Part shown: positions 62,964 through 64,000 of the stretch, one piece after another
Layout: the number at the start of each line of letters is the position of its first letter
Position numbering within the stretch: the stretch's first letter is position 1
NCBI RefSeq assembly: GCF_900291015.1
Contig: NZ_OLKL01000047.1
Span: 62,001-126,000, forward strand
Direction of reading: 5' to 3'
DNA length: 64,000 nucleotides
Origin: Pseudomonas persica
Lineage (GTDB): Bacteria > Pseudomonadota > Gammaproteobacteria > Pseudomonadales > Pseudomonadaceae
The notes under the pieces: model-generated
Told to the model about the DNA's origin: nothing
Databases searched by the model: none
What the model saw: only the letters and a program-made list of their open reading frames with translations
Program-made: the position numbers and the translations under genes

Positions 62964-63761
62964 ATGAATACCTACAGCTCCCGCCCCGTTGTCCTCTGTC
63001 TCTCCGGCCACGACCCCAGTGGCGGCGCCGGCCTGCAGGCAGATATCGAAGCCCTGATCGCCCAAGGCTGTCACGCCGCACCCGCAGTGACCGCCCTGAC
63101 CGTGCAGGATACCGTCAACGTTTCCGACTTCCGCGTGCTTGACCGCGAGTGGGTGCTGGCCCAGGCCAACGCCGTGCTGGCCGACGCCACGGTGGCCGCC
63201 GTCAAGCTGGGCATGCTCGGTTCGATCGAGATGGTCGACACCGTCGCCGAACTGCTGGCCACCCACCCGCACCTGCCGCTGGTCTGCGACCCGGTGCTGC
63301 GTGCCGGTGGTGGCGGCCGCCTGGGCAAGGACGAAGTGGGCTACGCCCTGCGCGAACGCCTGCTGCCGCTGGCGACCATCGCCACGCCGAACCTGCCCGA
63401 AGCCCGCATCCTTGCCGAACTGCCCGAAGGCAGCGCCGACGAGTGTGCCGAAAAACTGTTGCCGTTCTGTAGACACCTGCTGATTACCGGCGGTCACGGC
63501 GACGAAGACGAAATTCACAACCGCCTGTACAGCCGCGACGGCCAGCGCCACACCTGGACCTGCCAGCGCCTGCCGGGCAGCTACCACGGCTCGGGCTGCA
63601 CCCTGGCCAGCGCCCTGGCCGGCCGCCTGGCCCTCGGCGAGCAACTGGAAAGCGCCGTACGCAGCGCCCTGGACTACACCTGGCGCACCCTGCGTGACGC
63701 CGAACAGCTGGGCAAGGGCCAGTTCGTGCCGCGCCGTCTGCCGCTGGATTTCTGCTCCTGA
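62964..63761 (+). CDS. thiD: Hydroxymethylpyrimidine/phosphomethylpyrimidine kinase
   Basis: ThiD phosphorylates HMP and HMP-P for thiamine synthesis. The 265-residue ribokinase-like protein opens VVLCLSGHDPSGGAGLQADIEAL, has LVCDPVLRAGGGG in the middle, and the anion-hole/catalytic motif LPGSYHGSGCTLASALAGRLA near the end. It starts at 62964 and is followed 13 bases later by thiE. The 264 bases upstream hold its promoter region; no TPP riboswitch motif was seen there. Confidence 0.96.
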   Translation: MNTYSSRPVVLCLSGHDPSGGAGLQADIEALIAQGCHAAPAVTALTVQDTVNVSDFRVLDREWVLAQANAVLADATVAAVKLGMLGSIEMVDTVAELLATHPHLPLVCDPVLRAGGGGRLGKDEVGYALRERLLPLATIATPNLPEARILAELPEGSADECAEKLLPFCRHLLITGGHGDEDEIHNRLYSRDGQRHTWTCQRLPGSYHGSGCTLASALAGRLALGEQLESAVRSALDYTWRTLRDAEQLGKGQFVPRRLPLDFCS

Positions 63762-63774
63762 CACGAGGCCTTCA

Positions 63775-64000
63775 ATGAAGCTACGCGGTCTGTACGCCAT
63801 CACCGACAGCCAGCTGCTCGCTGGTCGTTTCCTGTCCCATGTCGAGGCGGCACTGGAAGGCGGCGTGTGCCTGCTGCAGTACCGCGACAAAAGCGACGAC
63901 GCCGCGCGCCGCCTGCGTGAAGCCGAAGGGCTGATGAAGCTCTGCGAGCGCTACGGCACCCAGCTGGTCATCAACGACGATGCCGAACTGGCCGCGCGCC
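63775..64000 (+). CDS. thiE: Thiamine-phosphate synthase (N-terminal part, cut by window edge)
   Basis: ThiE couples HMP-PP and the thiazole phosphate to thiamine phosphate. The visible 75 residues, MKLRGLYAITDSQLLAGRF, LQYRDKSDDAARRLREAEGL and CERYGTQLVINDDAELAAR, are the TIM-barrel start with the conserved QYRDK and INDD motifs. It is 13 bases after thiD with GAGG before the ATG, an obvious thiD-thiE operon that continues beyond the window. Confidence 0.96.
   Translation, partial: MKLRGLYAITDSQLLAGRFLSHVEAALEGGVCLLQYRDKSDDAARRLREAEGLMKLCERYGTQLVINDDAELAAR

Overview
The window looks like chromosomal DNA of a Pseudomonas, most likely of the P. putida group. This rests on the gene order (dnaJ-dnaK-grpE-recN-fur-omlA-smpB, then lldR-lldPD, then ssrA, and at the far end an AMP nucleosidase, an AidB-like dehydrogenase, a 7TM histidine kinase and thiD-thiE), on the high GC content, and on many copies of the Pseudomonas REP palindrome (gggagcgggttYacccgcg). 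The species call is an inference from remembered gene order, not a search.

Layout. Positions 1-7322 are core stress and housekeeping genes: dnaJ (cut by the edge), dnaK and grpE with clear sigma32 promoters, recN with an SOS box, divergent fur/omlA, and divergent ratA/smpB. Positions 7454-14243 are the lactate-use locus: a FadR-type regulator (lldR) divergent from lldP-lldD and a large FAD/Fe-S D-lactate dehydrogenase, with an operator palindrome just before lldP. A small secreted protein follows, then ssrA (tmRNA) at 14850-15241.

The 3' end of ssrA is occupied by a roughly 14.6-kb genomic island, about 15219 to 29900. It begins with a P4-type integrase and holds a DUF3987 protein, a second tyrosine recombinase and small genes, then a minus-strand operon hsdM-hsdS-hsdR-mrr (type I restriction-modification plus a type IV Mrr-like nuclease). 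Near the right end lies debris of what I read as a Zorya anti-phage system: 37 codons of a ZorA-like proton-channel protein joined directly to the C-terminal third of a SNF2 helicase. Both island ends carry tandem GTATTCC-type octamers 12 bp apart (probable integrase arm sites) and imperfect copies of the ssrA 3' end. A 103-bp nested palindrome sits at the right junction.

Just outside the island (30018-32334), a WYL-domain regulator of the BrxR/CapW kind is divergent from a two-gene unit: a small membrane/coiled-coil protein and an ADP-ribosylglycohydrolase family protein. A short inverted repeat lies between them. This is the best candidate here for an undescribed cassette. The hydrolase has lost one Asp of its second metal-binding motif.

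From 32464 to the end the genes are ordinary: an amino acid permease; a D-glucarate locus (gudD, gudP and a divergent FadR-family regulator with two matching operator sites); a quinone oxidoreductase; HAD phosphatase/tesB; acetyltransferase; histidine phosphatase; histone-deacetylase-like hydrolase; HI0933-type flavoprotein; rhlE-like helicase; an EamA exporter divergent from an Lrp regulator; nuclease and NYN proteins; hrpB; a cation exporter (fieF); rluE; amn; an aidB-like gene; a 7TMR-DISM histidine kinase; and thiD followed by thiE, which runs off the right edge.
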